The notes beneath the pieces are model-generated. The model did not search any database and had not been told where the DNA came from. It saw nothing but the letters and a program-made list of their open reading frames with translations. Positions 23,718 through 31,405 of a DNA stretch of 54,678 nucleotides are shown piece by piece. The stretch is taken from NCBI GenBank assembly GCA_913055825.1, contig CAJXKB010000009.1, positions 1 to 54,678 of the forward strand, read 5' to 3'. This DNA is from an uncultured Bacteroidota bacterium (GTDB lineage Bacteria > Bacteroidota > Bacteroidia > Bacteroidales > F082). Positions within the stretch are counted from its first letter, which is position 1. Every line of letters begins with the position of its first letter. A program made the position numbers and the translations under genes.

Positions 23718-24011
23718 TTAATTTTTTTGATAAGCAATGTTCCCGTTTTGCTCAATTATATCAACAATTGCAGTTACAGTGGCATCAGTAGGTAAATTTT
23801 TTGTGGTTTCAGCCATGCGGGCCCCACTTCCGGAAACGTAAAAAACAACCTCATCAATACCGGCACCAACTCCATCCATGGCAACAACAAAATCATTTTT
23901 ACCTTGCATTGTTACAGGATCAATTTTTTCAAGTAACAATAACTTGATTCCTTCCATTTTCGCGGTTTTCTGACTTGACACCACTGTTCCTTTTACCCTC
24001 GCTAAAATCAT
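23718..24011 (-). CDS. Microcompartment pentamer shell protein (BMC-P), copy 1
   Basis: A 97-residue EutN/CcmL-family protein (MILARVKGTVVSSQKT; KNDFVVAMDGVGAGIDEV; TVTAIVDIIEQNG). It is predicted to form vertex pentamers. It starts six bases after the second BMC-H gene and is the longest of the four copies. Confidence 0.92.
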   Translation of the reverse strand: MILARVKGTVVSSQKTAKMEGIKLLLLEKIDPVTMQGKNDFVVAMDGVGAGIDEVVFYVSGSGARMAETTKNLPTDATVTAIVDIIEQNGNIAYQKN

Positions 24012-24016
24012 ATTTC

Positions 24017-24316
24017 CTATTTTTGCTTTTTACGGCCTAAAGGCAAAGCACTGTCAACGTTGGCATGTGGCCTCGGAATAACATGACTCGAAACTATTTC
24101 GCCTACTTTTGCGGCAGCTCTGAGGCCGGCATCAACAGCAGCCCTTACCGACGCCACATCGCCACGGACAATGGCAGTAACATATCCTCCACCTGTTGAT
24201 TCAAATCCAATCAATTCTACTTTGGCGGCTTTCACCATTGCATCAGAGGCTTCTACCATGGCTGCAAAGCTGCGTGTTTCAATCATCCCAAGGGCATCTG
24301 TACTATAATCAGACAT
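24017..24316 (-). CDS. Microcompartment hexamer shell protein (BMC-H), copy 2
   Basis: A 99-residue single Pfam-BMC-type domain ([20 protein letters not shown], 8-27; [19 protein letters not shown]). It forms cyclic hexamers tiling the facets. The pore-lining turn is STGGGY, small and Gly-rich. It is almost identical to copy 1 across the core and differs mainly at the first eight residues and a few surface positions. The C-terminus is basic (LGRKKQK). Confidence 0.95.
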   Translation of the reverse strand: MSDYSTDALGMIETRSFAAMVEASDAMVKAAKVELIGFESTGGGYVTAIVRGDVASVRAAVDAGLRAAAKVGEIVSSHVIPRPHANVDSALPLGRKKQK

Positions 24317-24340
24317 AATTTTTTTCCTTTATTTTTATCA

Positions 24341-24979
24341 TTAATAATCGTCTCTTCCGGTGATTTCGGCCAATCGTTTTTCAACAATTGTTTTACATTC
24401 AAGCACTTCTGCTTCGTCACCACCAATGTAAACGCGTCCAAATTTACCAAAACCAACTACATCGATTATTTTGATGTGAGCCGCTTTTTCGGCTTCATTA
24501 GCAGCATAATAAGCATAACCGGCCGGTTCAATTTCCAACACGTAAAGTGTTTCGCCGCGCAACAGCATCATCCCTTTACGGCTACGGTTAATTAATTGGG
24601 CATGATGGTCGTCCACGTTTTTGATCAGTTGGCTGGTTAATATGCGCGGTTTCATCCGGTGATCTTCCGTTTGGTCAATCGCAGTTAAAACAGCTTCACC
24701 AGCCATGCGGGTGTCGCCCTGGTCGTCCGAATGGATTTCGAGCATGCCATAGGCACGTTCGACAATTTGCATGCCGGGTCTGATGTTGGTTGCTTTAATG
24801 GCTATATCGGTAAGGGCATTGATCTCGATACCGGGAGCAATTTCAATAATACACGCCGATTGGCCGCCAACCGGTAGAAATCCGCGTGAAACGGTTGAAA
24901 TATAGGAAGCCATTTGCGACTGTAGCGAATCAAGGAAAATATAGGTCCTTAAATCGATATGAGATTTAGAATCGTTCAT
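24341..24979 (-). CDS. CsoS1D-like tandem, circularly permuted shell protein (BMC-TDP type)
   Basis: A 212-residue protein that reads like the CsoS1D/CcmP family of carboxysomes: RTYIFLDSLQSQMASYI near the start, SRGFLPVGG, EIAPGIEIN, VERAYG (E74-R75), VLTAIDQTEDHR, PAGYAYYAANEAEKAAH, and GFGKFGRVYIGG. CsoS1D trimers stack in pairs and have a pore opened or closed by a conserved Glu-Arg pair, which VERAYG preserves. A gated pore for larger metabolites or cofactors is a fair inference. It lies between the two BMC-H genes. Confidence 0.9.
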   Translation of the reverse strand: MNDSKSHIDLRTYIFLDSLQSQMASYISTVSRGFLPVGGQSACIIEIAPGIEINALTDIAIKATNIRPGMQIVERAYGMLEIHSDDQGDTRMAGEAVLTAIDQTEDHRMKPRILTSQLIKNVDDHHAQLINRSRKGMMLLRGETLYVLEIEPAGYAYYAANEAEKAAHIKIIDVVGFGKFGRVYIGGDEAEVLECKTIVEKRLAEITGRDDY

Positions 24980-24988
24980 TTTTGTCTT

Positions 24989-25288
24989 TTATTTGGTGGA
25001 TTTTCTGCCCAAAGGAAGTGCAGTATCTACATTTTGATGGGGGCGTGGAATGATGTGTGACGATACAATTTCTCCCACTTTCTCAGCAGCCCGTAATCCG
25101 GCATCAACCGCCGCACGAACCGAGGCAACATCACCCCTGACAATGGCTGTTACATAGCCGCCGCCTGTTTTTTCATAGCCAACGAGTTCAACTTTAGCAG
25201 CTTTTACCATTGCATCAGAGGCTTCAACCATTGCTGCAAATCCACGGGTTTCAATCATCCCCAAGGCCATCATTTCGTTATTTTCCAT
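24989..25288 (-). CDS. Microcompartment hexamer shell protein (BMC-H), copy 1
   Basis: The first gene of the BMC operon, 99 residues with one BMC domain ([20 protein letters not shown], 8-27; [17 protein letters not shown]). It forms hexamers, likely the bulk facet tile. It differs from copy 2 mainly at the N-terminus (MENNEMM), the pore-adjacent EKTGGG and a few surface residues. A promoter-like TAACTTTG lies about 100 bases upstream. Confidence 0.95.
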   Translation of the reverse strand: MENNEMMALGMIETRGFAAMVEASDAMVKAAKVELVGYEKTGGGYVTAIVRGDVASVRAAVDAGLRAAEKVGEIVSSHIIPRPHQNVDTALPLGRKSTK

Positions 25289-25389
25289 AAGTTTGAATTA
25301 TTAAATGAATACTCTTTACCGGCAGGTTGTTTAACTCGGCCGGATTTCCCTTTTTATCTTCCCGTTAACCGGGATGCAAATTTGGAATG

Positions 25390-25397
25390 CAAAGTTA
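25390..25397 (-). promoter_or_regulatory. Putative promoter of the microcompartment operon
   Basis: On the minus strand this is TAACTTTG, a full TAnnTTTG match, giving a leader of about 95 bases before BMC-H copy 1. No clear -33 TTTG is seen, and I find no obvious operator. The leader contains only weak inverted repeats (CCCG-ttaac-CGGG). Confidence 0.45.
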
Positions 25398-25510
25398 ATA
25401 AATTATTCATCATGATGTTTAATAGGGCGTTTTTTCATGCAAGCTTCGCAGTTCATTATCAGCAGCAATGTGGCAAACTCGGGGCTGTTCCGTTTTTCCA
25501 TGAAATTTAT

Positions 25511-25518
25511 TAATTTTG
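25511..25518 (+). promoter_or_regulatory. Putative -7 box for yebC
   Basis: TAATTTTG matches TAnnTTTG and lies 40 bases before the yebC ATG. It is divergent from the BMC promoter 114 bases away. Confidence 0.45.
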
Positions 25519-25557
25519 CCACGCAAATTAGAAACACTCAATTAAAATAGAAATATC

Positions 25558-26304
25558 ATGTCCGGACATAGTAAATGGTCAACCATTAAAAGAAAAAAAG
25601 GCGCATTGGATGCCAAGCGATCTAAGATTTTTTCAAAACTGATTAAAGAAATTACGGTAGCAGTAAAAGAAGGGGGGCCCGATCCGGACGGCAATCCCCG
25701 TTTGCGCATGGCTATTGCCAATGCAAAAGGACAGAGCATGCCCAAAGACAACATTGAACGCGCCATTAACAAAGGGAAAGATAAAAACTCAGCCAGTTAT
25801 ACCGAACTTACTTACGAAGGCTATTTGCCTCATGGCGTGGCTGTGTTTTTGGAGTGCACGACCGACAATACCCAGCGTACGGTTTCCAACGTGCGTGCTA
25901 TTTTTAACAAATATGGTGGCAGCCTGAGTACCAATGGCTCTTTGAGCTTTTTGTTCGACCGAAAAGGGATTTTTGTGGTTCCCAAAGGAGATCTTGACCA
26001 GGAAGAATTTGAAATGGAGTTGATTGATGCCGGTGCCGAAGATCTTGAACTGGATGAAGATGGATTTTTTCATATTACCACCTCGATGGAAGACTTTGGA
26101 AATATGATGAAAAAGCTGGAAGAATTAGGCATTGAACCCGAAAGTGCCGAATTGGAAAGAATTCCCAATGATACCAAAACACTTGAGCTGGAAGAAGCCC
26201 AAAAAATCATGAAAGCCATTGATCTGTTTGAAGATGATGATGATGTTCAGAAAGTTTTCCATAATCTTGAGCTCACCGATGAAATGATGGAAGATATGGA
26301 ATAG
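25558..26304 (+). CDS. yebC: YebC/PmpR-family protein
   Basis: A 248-residue cytoplasmic protein with the family start GHSKWSTIKRKKGALDAKR and the NIERAINKG segment near residue 62. YebC proteins have been called transcriptional regulators; more recent work, as I recall it, implicates them in translation of proline-rich stretches. The C-terminal 40 residues are very acidic. It is divergent from the BMC operon, but family members are near-universal, so no functional link is implied. Confidence 0.94.
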   Translation: MSGHSKWSTIKRKKGALDAKRSKIFSKLIKEITVAVKEGGPDPDGNPRLRMAIANAKGQSMPKDNIERAINKGKDKNSASYTELTYEGYLPHGVAVFLECTTDNTQRTVSNVRAIFNKYGGSLSTNGSLSFLFDRKGIFVVPKGDLDQEEFEMELIDAGAEDLELDEDGFFHITTSMEDFGNMMKKLEELGIEPESAELERIPNDTKTLELEEAQKIMKAIDLFEDDDDVQKVFHNLELTDEMMEDME

Positions 26305-26343
26305 AAGCGATGTAGTTAAACCAACATATTATAAAAACCTAAA

Positions 26344-27090
26344 ATGAAAAAAATAAAACAGACAGCACTACTAATTTTAATTGTAGTTGTTTTAATCAAT
26401 GGTGCTGGTTGTAAAAAAAAGCCACAAATACCTGACAACCCACTCAATGGCAGGACAACAGCAGTTTTCAACCCAAATAAAACCTATGGAACGGTTACAG
26501 ACATTGACGGAAATGTTTATAAAACCATTGTGATAGGCAACCAGACTTGGATGGCTGAAAACCTGCGCACTATCCACTACCAAAATGGCGATGAGATACC
26601 CAATGTAACCGATAATACAGAATGGAAAAACCTAACCACCGGTGCTTACTGCAATTACAACAACACGACCGATTTAGACACCATCGCTACTTATGGTCGT
26701 TTGTATAACTGGTATGCGGTGAACGACAGCAGGGGATTAGCCCCAAAAGGCTGGCACGTACCAGACATAAACGACTGGCTGATACTCATTGATTACCTTG
26801 GCGGTGACACTATTGCCTCAAAACATCTGAAAGAAGCCGGCGACCTTCACTGGGTACGCTACAATGAAGCAGACAACAGCAGTGGATTTACTGCGCTTAC
26901 TGCTGGCAGGCGTTACTTATCTAAAAATACAAATAATATGGGATTTTATACTGATTACTGGGCTTCTACTGAATATAACTCTTCATCGGCGGCATTTTTG
27001 TATTTGTTCGTCTATGATACCAAAGTATGGAAAGGGTTTAACTACAAGCAAAACGGATATTCCGTACGTTGCATAAAAGATAAAAATTAA
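26344..27090 (+). CDS. FISUMP-domain lipoprotein
   Basis: A 248-residue exported lipoprotein with lipobox GAGC at about residue 23. The body matches the Fibrobacter succinogenes major paralogous domain (TIGR02145): TVTDIDGNVYKTIVIGNQTWMAENL spans the start, then YGRLYNWYAV, APKGWHVPD, ASKHLKEAG, YWASTEYN and SVRCIKD near the end. Such proteins are surface-exposed and of unknown function, common in Bacteroidota. It follows yebC by 39 bases but has an unrelated role. Confidence 0.88.
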   Translation: MKKIKQTALLILIVVVLINGAGCKKKPQIPDNPLNGRTTAVFNPNKTYGTVTDIDGNVYKTIVIGNQTWMAENLRTIHYQNGDEIPNVTDNTEWKNLTTGAYCNYNNTTDLDTIATYGRLYNWYAVNDSRGLAPKGWHVPDINDWLILIDYLGGDTIASKHLKEAGDLHWVRYNEADNSSGFTALTAGRRYLSKNTNNMGFYTDYWASTEYNSSSAAFLYLFVYDTKVWKGFNYKQNGYSVRCIKDKN

Positions 27091-27123
27091 TCATACTCAT
27101 CCCCGTTTGTAACGAGGAGGGTT

Positions 27124-27240
27124 TTATACTGAACACTTAAAATGTTCTTCAAGGCGTATAACGGCTGCGGCTCTATACCGTAACCGGTTTTGCTGTATTT
27201 TCTTAATGTTTTCAATGGCTAATTTTACAACTAACTTCAT
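27124..27240 (-). pseudogene. Possible remnant or tiny ORF downstream of higBA
   Basis: A 38-codon frame on the minus strand from an ATG at 27240 to TAA at 27124 (MKLVVKLAIEN...RYRAAAVIRLEEHFKCSV). The same frame stays open upstream to about the higA stop, reading LPTALHTPLPGSYFG before the Met, so it looks like the tail of a longer sequence. I recall RAAAxIRLEEHFKCSV-like tails between genes in other Bacteroidota but could not check this. It may be part of a dispersed element and not a gene. Confidence 0.3.
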
Positions 27241-27295
27241 GCCGAAGTACGAGCCTGGCAATGGTGTATGAAGTGCTGTTGGCAACCGTACTTTC

Positions 27296-27664
27296 TCATC
27301 GCGACAATTGATAATCTCTAATTAATAATTCAGCCGATAGATTCAATTTATTTGCTAGTCTTCTTATCATACCAACCGTCAATTTACGCTTGCGATTCAA
27401 AACCTCTGAAACTCTACTTTTCCCTCCAATCTCCGGAACTAAATCAACTTGTTTTAGTTGCATTTCTTCCATTCGAATTTTAATAGCTTCAATAGGGTCA
27501 GGAGCATCAATCGGAAAATATGTTTTCTCATAATCATCAATCATTAGTCCAAGAATATCAGCTTCATCACTTTCAGCGGTTCCAATTGGGGCATCAAATA
27601 TTTTATTGAGTCTGTCTAAGGCATTTTGATAATCTAAATCTGTTTTTATTAGTTTAATATCCAT
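27296..27664 (-). CDS. higA: HigA-type antitoxin with HTH domain
   Basis: A 122-residue protein with an acidic N-terminal half and a C-terminal XRE-type helix-turn-helix (MQLKQVDLVPEIGGKSRVSEVLNRKRKLT, about residues 72-100). Long HigA antitoxins of this form bind the HigB toxin and repress their own promoter. It starts 12 bases after higB in the usual toxin-first order. Confidence 0.9.
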   Translation of the reverse strand: MDIKLIKTDLDYQNALDRLNKIFDAPIGTAESDEADILGLMIDDYEKTYFPIDAPDPIEAIKIRMEEMQLKQVDLVPEIGGKSRVSEVLNRKRKLTVGMIRRLANKLNLSAELLIRDYQLSR

Positions 27665-27676
27665 GACATTAAGTTT

Positions 27677-27973
27677 TTAAATTGTATTTGAGTCAATTTT
27701 ATCATACTCAGCATGAGTTCCAATGAAACGAATAAAAGCCCATTGTTTCTCAAAATTAAATTTAACAATTAATCGGTACGAATTTCCCTTAATATTAAAC
27801 ACAATCCGTCCAATTTTAAGAATACTTGCATTTGCATAAGTTTGTTTAACATCATTTGGCGTCTTCCAATCTGAACTCATTGCTGTGTCAAACCATGTTT
27901 TTAAATATTGTTCAATATCAGGATGGTTTTCCAAGTATTCTCTTAATGTACTTTTTGCAAATATTCTTTTCAC
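27677..27973 (-). CDS. higB: HigB-type mRNA interferase toxin
   Basis: A RelE-fold toxin with the HigB pattern: FAKSTLREYLENHPD at the start, then WKTPNDVKQTYANASIL, GNSYRLIVKFNF and AFIRFIGTHAEYDKID. HigB cleaves mRNA on ribosomes when not neutralised. I use a GTG at 27973 (MKRIFAK), the usual family N-terminus; the frame continues to a TTG at 27994, which lies within the promoter's -7 box. The pair lies between the BMC and acetate operons and may be a mobile insertion. Confidence 0.9.
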   Translation of the reverse strand: MKRIFAKSTLREYLENHPDIEQYLKTWFDTAMSSDWKTPNDVKQTYANASILKIGRIVFNIKGNSYRLIVKFNFEKQWAFIRFIGTHAEYDKIDSNTI

Positions 27974-27991
27974 TTTCAAGTTATCGATGTG

Positions 27992-27999
27992 CAAAGATA
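27992..27999 (-). promoter_or_regulatory. Putative -7 box for higBA
   Basis: On the minus strand this is TATCTTTG, a full TAnnTTTG match 19 bases upstream of the preferred GTG start. HigA probably autoregulates here, but I see no clear palindrome. Confidence 0.5.
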
Positions 28000-28070
28000 A
28001 TAAATAATTCGCAATTTGGGAACTTTATTTTATAAGTGGCTTTTTTAGTATGGATGCCAAGGGTAAAATA

Positions 28071-28101
28071 AAAAAACCTGCCCAAATTGAGCAGGTTTTT
28101 T
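28071..28101. terminator. Terminator downstream of ackA
   Basis: AAAAAACCTGC and GCAGGTTTTTT form a perfect 11-bp stem with a nine-base loop, 26 bases past the ackA stop. A/T tails on both sides make it usable in either direction. Confidence 0.8.
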
Positions 28102-28126
28102 TATTGAAACTAATTGCAAAGACTGA

Positions 28127-29320
28127 CTATTTCACAATTTCATAAGTGTCAACAGCAATCATTAATTCCTCTTTTGTGGGAACCACAATCACTTTCACCG
28201 GAGAATCGTCAGTAGAGAGGATAATCTCTTTTCCACGAACTTTTAGTTTTTCAGGATCGGTTTTGATGCCTAAAAATTCAAGTCCGTTGAGTATATTGGC
28301 ACGTGTTTCAGTATCGTTTTCGCCGATACCGCCGGTAAAAATCAATACATCCACTCCACCCAAAGCAGCCGCATAGCCTCCAATGTATTTTTTAACATGA
28401 TAGGCAAACATCTCAAGCGCTACTTTTGCGCGATGATTTCCCTTTTCGGCAGCTTCTTCAATGTAGCGCATGTCAGACGATACACCTGAGATTCCCAACA
28501 TTCCCGAAAACTTATTAATCAAGGTGCGGGTATATAAAATACTGGTTTTTTCTTTTTCAGCAATAAAAAGCAAAGCACCGGGGTCGATATCTCCGGTACG
28601 CGTTCCCATAATTAGTCCTTCGGTAGGAGTCATCCCCATGGAAGTATCATATGATTTTCCGTCTTTGATGGCAGTAATAGAAGCCCCGTTTCCCAAATGG
28701 CAACTTATAATTTTTTGATCTTTAAAGTTCAGGTTTAAAAGATCACATGCCCGTTTGGAAACATATTTATGACTGGTGCCATGAAAACCATAGCGCCGAA
28801 TTTTATATTTTTCGTAAAGTATGTAAGGGATACCATACAGATACACATGTTCGGGCATGCTCTGGTGGAAAGCCGTGTCGAAAACACCTACCTGAGGGAC
28901 ACCCGGGAGCAATAATTTCATTGCATAAATCCCTTTTAGGTTCGGCGGATTATGAAGAGGGGCTAACTCGGATGATTTTTCAAGTGCATCAATCACCTTG
29001 TCATCAATTAACACACTGCCGCTAAATTCTTCGGCACCATGTACTACCCTGTGACCAACCGCATTAATTTCCTCTAAACTTTTCAGGCTGCCGTACTCTT
29101 TACTACTCAGTACACCGAGGAGGTATTCAATACCCTGGTTATGATCCAAAATCTCACCTTCAATTTTTACCTCGGCTTCATTGCCTCTTTTATGTTTGAT
29201 GGCACTTCCCTTCAAGCCGATTTTTTCTACAATGCCTCTCGCTAAAACCTCTTTGGAGGGCATATCAAACAATTCGTATTTGATGGACGAACTACCACAA
29301 TTTAATACAATAATTTTCAT
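28127..29320 (-). CDS. ackA: Acetate kinase
   Basis: Makes ATP and acetate from acetyl-phosphate. Signatures are present in order: VLNCGSSSIKYELF (residues 4-17), GHRVVHGAEEFS, YGFHGTSHKYVS, HLGNGASITAI, GMTPTEGLIMGTRTGDIDPG and FTGGIGEND. The length of 397 is typical. It is the last gene of the pta-hbd-ackA unit, followed by a terminator. It could drain acetyl-phosphate derived from the microcompartment product acetyl-CoA, as well as serve general fermentation. Confidence 0.97.
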   Translation of the reverse strand: MKIIVLNCGSSSIKYELFDMPSKEVLARGIVEKIGLKGSAIKHKRGNEAEVKIEGEILDHNQGIEYLLGVLSSKEYGSLKSLEEINAVGHRVVHGAEEFSGSVLIDDKVIDALEKSSELAPLHNPPNLKGIYAMKLLLPGVPQVGVFDTAFHQSMPEHVYLYGIPYILYEKYKIRRYGFHGTSHKYVSKRACDLLNLNFKDQKIISCHLGNGASITAIKDGKSYDTSMGMTPTEGLIMGTRTGDIDPGALLFIAEKEKTSILYTRTLINKFSGMLGISGVSSDMRYIEEAAEKGNHRAKVALEMFAYHVKKYIGGYAAALGGVDVLIFTGGIGENDTETRANILNGLEFLGIKTDPEKLKVRGKEIILSTDDSPVKVIVVPTKEELMIAVDTYEIVK

Positions 29321-29339
29321 TTTTTTCTAACGTTAAGCA

Positions 29340-30350
29340 TTATTTGATGATGGCACATGATATGGTATTTCCGATGGGTTTTCCGTTCCCTTTATAATTA
29401 TAAAAACCTTTTTTGGTTTGTAAACCAAGGAAATTTGCCCGTACCAAGCGTTTTATAATAGGAGAGGCTTTGTATTTTTTGTCACCATATTCCATATACA
29501 GGTTATCCATATATTTCAAAATTTTATCCAACCCAATCCTGTCGGCAATCTCGAAAGGGCCATAAACATAACCCGTGGTTTCTTTCATTGTTTCATCAAT
29601 GTCTGAAACCGACGCTACACCTTCCATCAATATTTCACAAGCTTCATTAATAAGAGGTATTAATATACGAGTTGAAATATTGCCTGGCGACTCATTAATT
29701 AAAATAGCTTTTTTATTAATCATGCGAACGAAACGGTTTACTTTTCCATAAACCTCATCGGACGTGTGGCGTCCTTTAACCACCTCAACAATATTTGTTT
29801 TATCAATGGGCTCGATAAAATGAATACCAATAGCCCTTTCGGGATGTTTCAACACTCTTGCAAGGTCGGAAATAATTAAAGTGGACAAGTCAGAAGAAAT
29901 AATACAATTTTCACGGACAACGGCTTCCACTTTTTTAAATAACTCCTGACGAAGGCCAAGTAAGGTGCCTTTTTGTCTTGAGCTAATGGTCTCTATTACC
30001 AAATCACAGTTGCTCAAATCCTCGAAACGGGTTGTGGCTTTAATGCGCGACATGATAAGTTTTTTCTCACTTGATGTAATACCCCAGTGTGCGATAACAT
30101 CATCCAGCTGGGCTTCAATATCAAGCATGATTTCTCTGTTTCTTTCATCGGAAACATCCAGAAAAGTAACATCCATACCGTATTGTGCCGCTATACGTGT
30201 TACAACCTGTCCGACACTACCACATCCGATGATGCCCACACATTGTATATTTCCTTTGGGTTTAAGCCTGCCTCCCAGGCTAAATTGAACTAATTCGCTC
30301 ATGGTTTTATAGCTTTTATCGTTAAATATTTTATTCGGCATTAATACCAT
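29340..30350 (-). CDS. 3-hydroxyacyl-CoA dehydrogenase (3-hydroxybutyryl-CoA dehydrogenase type)
   Basis: A 336-residue NAD(P)-dependent enzyme with a Rossmann motif (VGIIGCGSVGQV near residue 37) and the active-site-type segment IGIHFIEPID...VEVVKG. The C-terminal helical domain holds GFYNYKG near the end. It would interconvert 3-hydroxyacyl-CoA and 3-oxoacyl-CoA, giving a possible NADH sink. The ATG at 30350 overlaps pta by 20 bases; a second ATG at 30302 (MSELVQ) would avoid the overlap and is equally plausible. Its placement between pta and ackA is unusual outside Bacteroidota. Confidence 0.88.
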   Translation of the reverse strand: MVLMPNKIFNDKSYKTMSELVQFSLGGRLKPKGNIQCVGIIGCGSVGQVVTRIAAQYGMDVTFLDVSDERNREIMLDIEAQLDDVIAHWGITSSEKKLIMSRIKATTRFEDLSNCDLVIETISSRQKGTLLGLRQELFKKVEAVVRENCIISSDLSTLIISDLARVLKHPERAIGIHFIEPIDKTNIVEVVKGRHTSDEVYGKVNRFVRMINKKAILINESPGNISTRILIPLINEACEILMEGVASVSDIDETMKETTGYVYGPFEIADRIGLDKILKYMDNLYMEYGDKKYKASPIIKRLVRANFLGLQTKKGFYNYKGNGKPIGNTISCAIIK

Positions 30351-31341
30351 TGGCCTGATTGGCTGTTATGGCAATCATATTAATGATGTCGTTAACAGAG
30401 CATCCCCTCGAAAGGTCGTTAATTGGAGCAGCAAGTCCTTGTAAAACAGGACCTACCGCTTCGGCGCCTGCCATACGCTGAACTAATTTATAAGCAATGT
30501 TGCCTGATTCAAGCGAAGGGAACACCAATACATTGGCTTTGCCTGCAATTTCCGAGCCGGGGGCTTTTTTCTGTCCGATAGCTTCTATAATAGCTGCGTC
30601 AGCTTGTAGTTCGCCATCTATTTTAAGTTGGGGATTCATGTCCAGTGCAAGTTTAGTGGCTTCAACTACTTTATCGACTTTTTCGTGTTTTGCACTACCT
30701 TTAGTCGAAAAACTCAACATGGCCACGCGAGGCTCAATACCCGCTATATTTTTGGCCGTCTTTGCTGATTCTACAGCAATTTCTGCCAATTCGCGAACGC
30801 TTGGATCAGGGTTTACAGCACAATCGGCAAACACCAAAACGCCGTCATCACCAAAAGTTTTATCTTTCAATATCATGATAAATGCACCGGAAACAGCACT
30901 GACCCCGGGTAAGGTTTTGATAATTTGAAAAGCAGGACGCAATACGTCGCCTGTAGCATGTTCGGCACCACTTACTTCACCGTCAGCTTTTCCGTCTTTT
31001 ATTAATAATGTGGATAAATACAAGGGATCTTCAACAAGCTGCATGGCTTGTTCCAGGGTCATTCCTTTTTTCTTGCGAATATCGGCCAGCATCCGGGCAT
31101 AATATTCTTTTTGAGGATGATCTACAGGATCGATCAAAGTTGCTTTTTCGATGTTTTTTAACTCGAAATTTTTGCTCTTCTCAAGAATAAGCTGTTTGCT
31201 ACCCAGCAAAATTACAGAAGCCAAACCGTGCTCCAGTGCATAGTCGGCAGCACGTAAATTACGCTCTTCAGTGCCTTCGGGCAGGACAATTGTTTTGCCT
31301 GCCTGACGGGACATCTCGTGAATTTTATTAATTAAGTCCAT
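30331..31341 (-). CDS. pta: Phosphate acetyltransferase
   Basis: Converts acetyl-CoA and phosphate to acetyl-phosphate and CoA. This is the short single-domain Pta (336 residues), without the N-terminal DRTGG domains of E. coli Pta. Typical segments are VLPEGTEERNLRAA (20-33), SGAEHATGDVLRPAFQIIK near 123, FADCAVNPDP and the final GLAAPINDLSRGCSVNDI. First gene of the pta-hbd-ackA operon. No PduL-type phosphotransacylase is present in the BMC operon, so this soluble enzyme is the obvious partner. Confidence 0.96.
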   Translation of the reverse strand: MDLINKIHEMSRQAGKTIVLPEGTEERNLRAADYALEHGLASVILLGSKQLILEKSKNFELKNIEKATLIDPVDHPQKEYYARMLADIRKKKGMTLEQAMQLVEDPLYLSTLLIKDGKADGEVSGAEHATGDVLRPAFQIIKTLPGVSAVSGAFIMILKDKTFGDDGVLVFADCAVNPDPSVRELAEIAVESAKTAKNIAGIEPRVAMLSFSTKGSAKHEKVDKVVEATKLALDMNPQLKIDGELQADAAIIEAIGQKKAPGSEIAGKANVLVFPSLESGNIAYKLVQRMAGAEAVGPVLQGLAAPINDLSRGCSVNDIINMIAITANQANGINAE

Positions 31342-31369
31342 ATATGATTTGAATTAAAAATATTTTCTG

Positions 31370-31377
31370 CAAAAGTA
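31370..31377 (-). promoter_or_regulatory. Putative -7 box for pta-hbd-ackA
   Basis: On the minus strand this is TACTTTTG, a full TAnnTTTG match 28 bases upstream of the pta ATG. Confidence 0.5.
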
Positions 31378-31405
31378 TTACTAATTTTGTTGCCGATAGG
31401 CCTAT

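Noticed and set aside
25472-25490. Possible sigma-54 promoter in front of yebC (TGGCAAACTCGGGGCTG)
   Set aside because: GG and GC are correctly spaced, but the -12 half GGGCT does not resemble TTGCA, and a better TAnnTTTG box lies closer to yebC.
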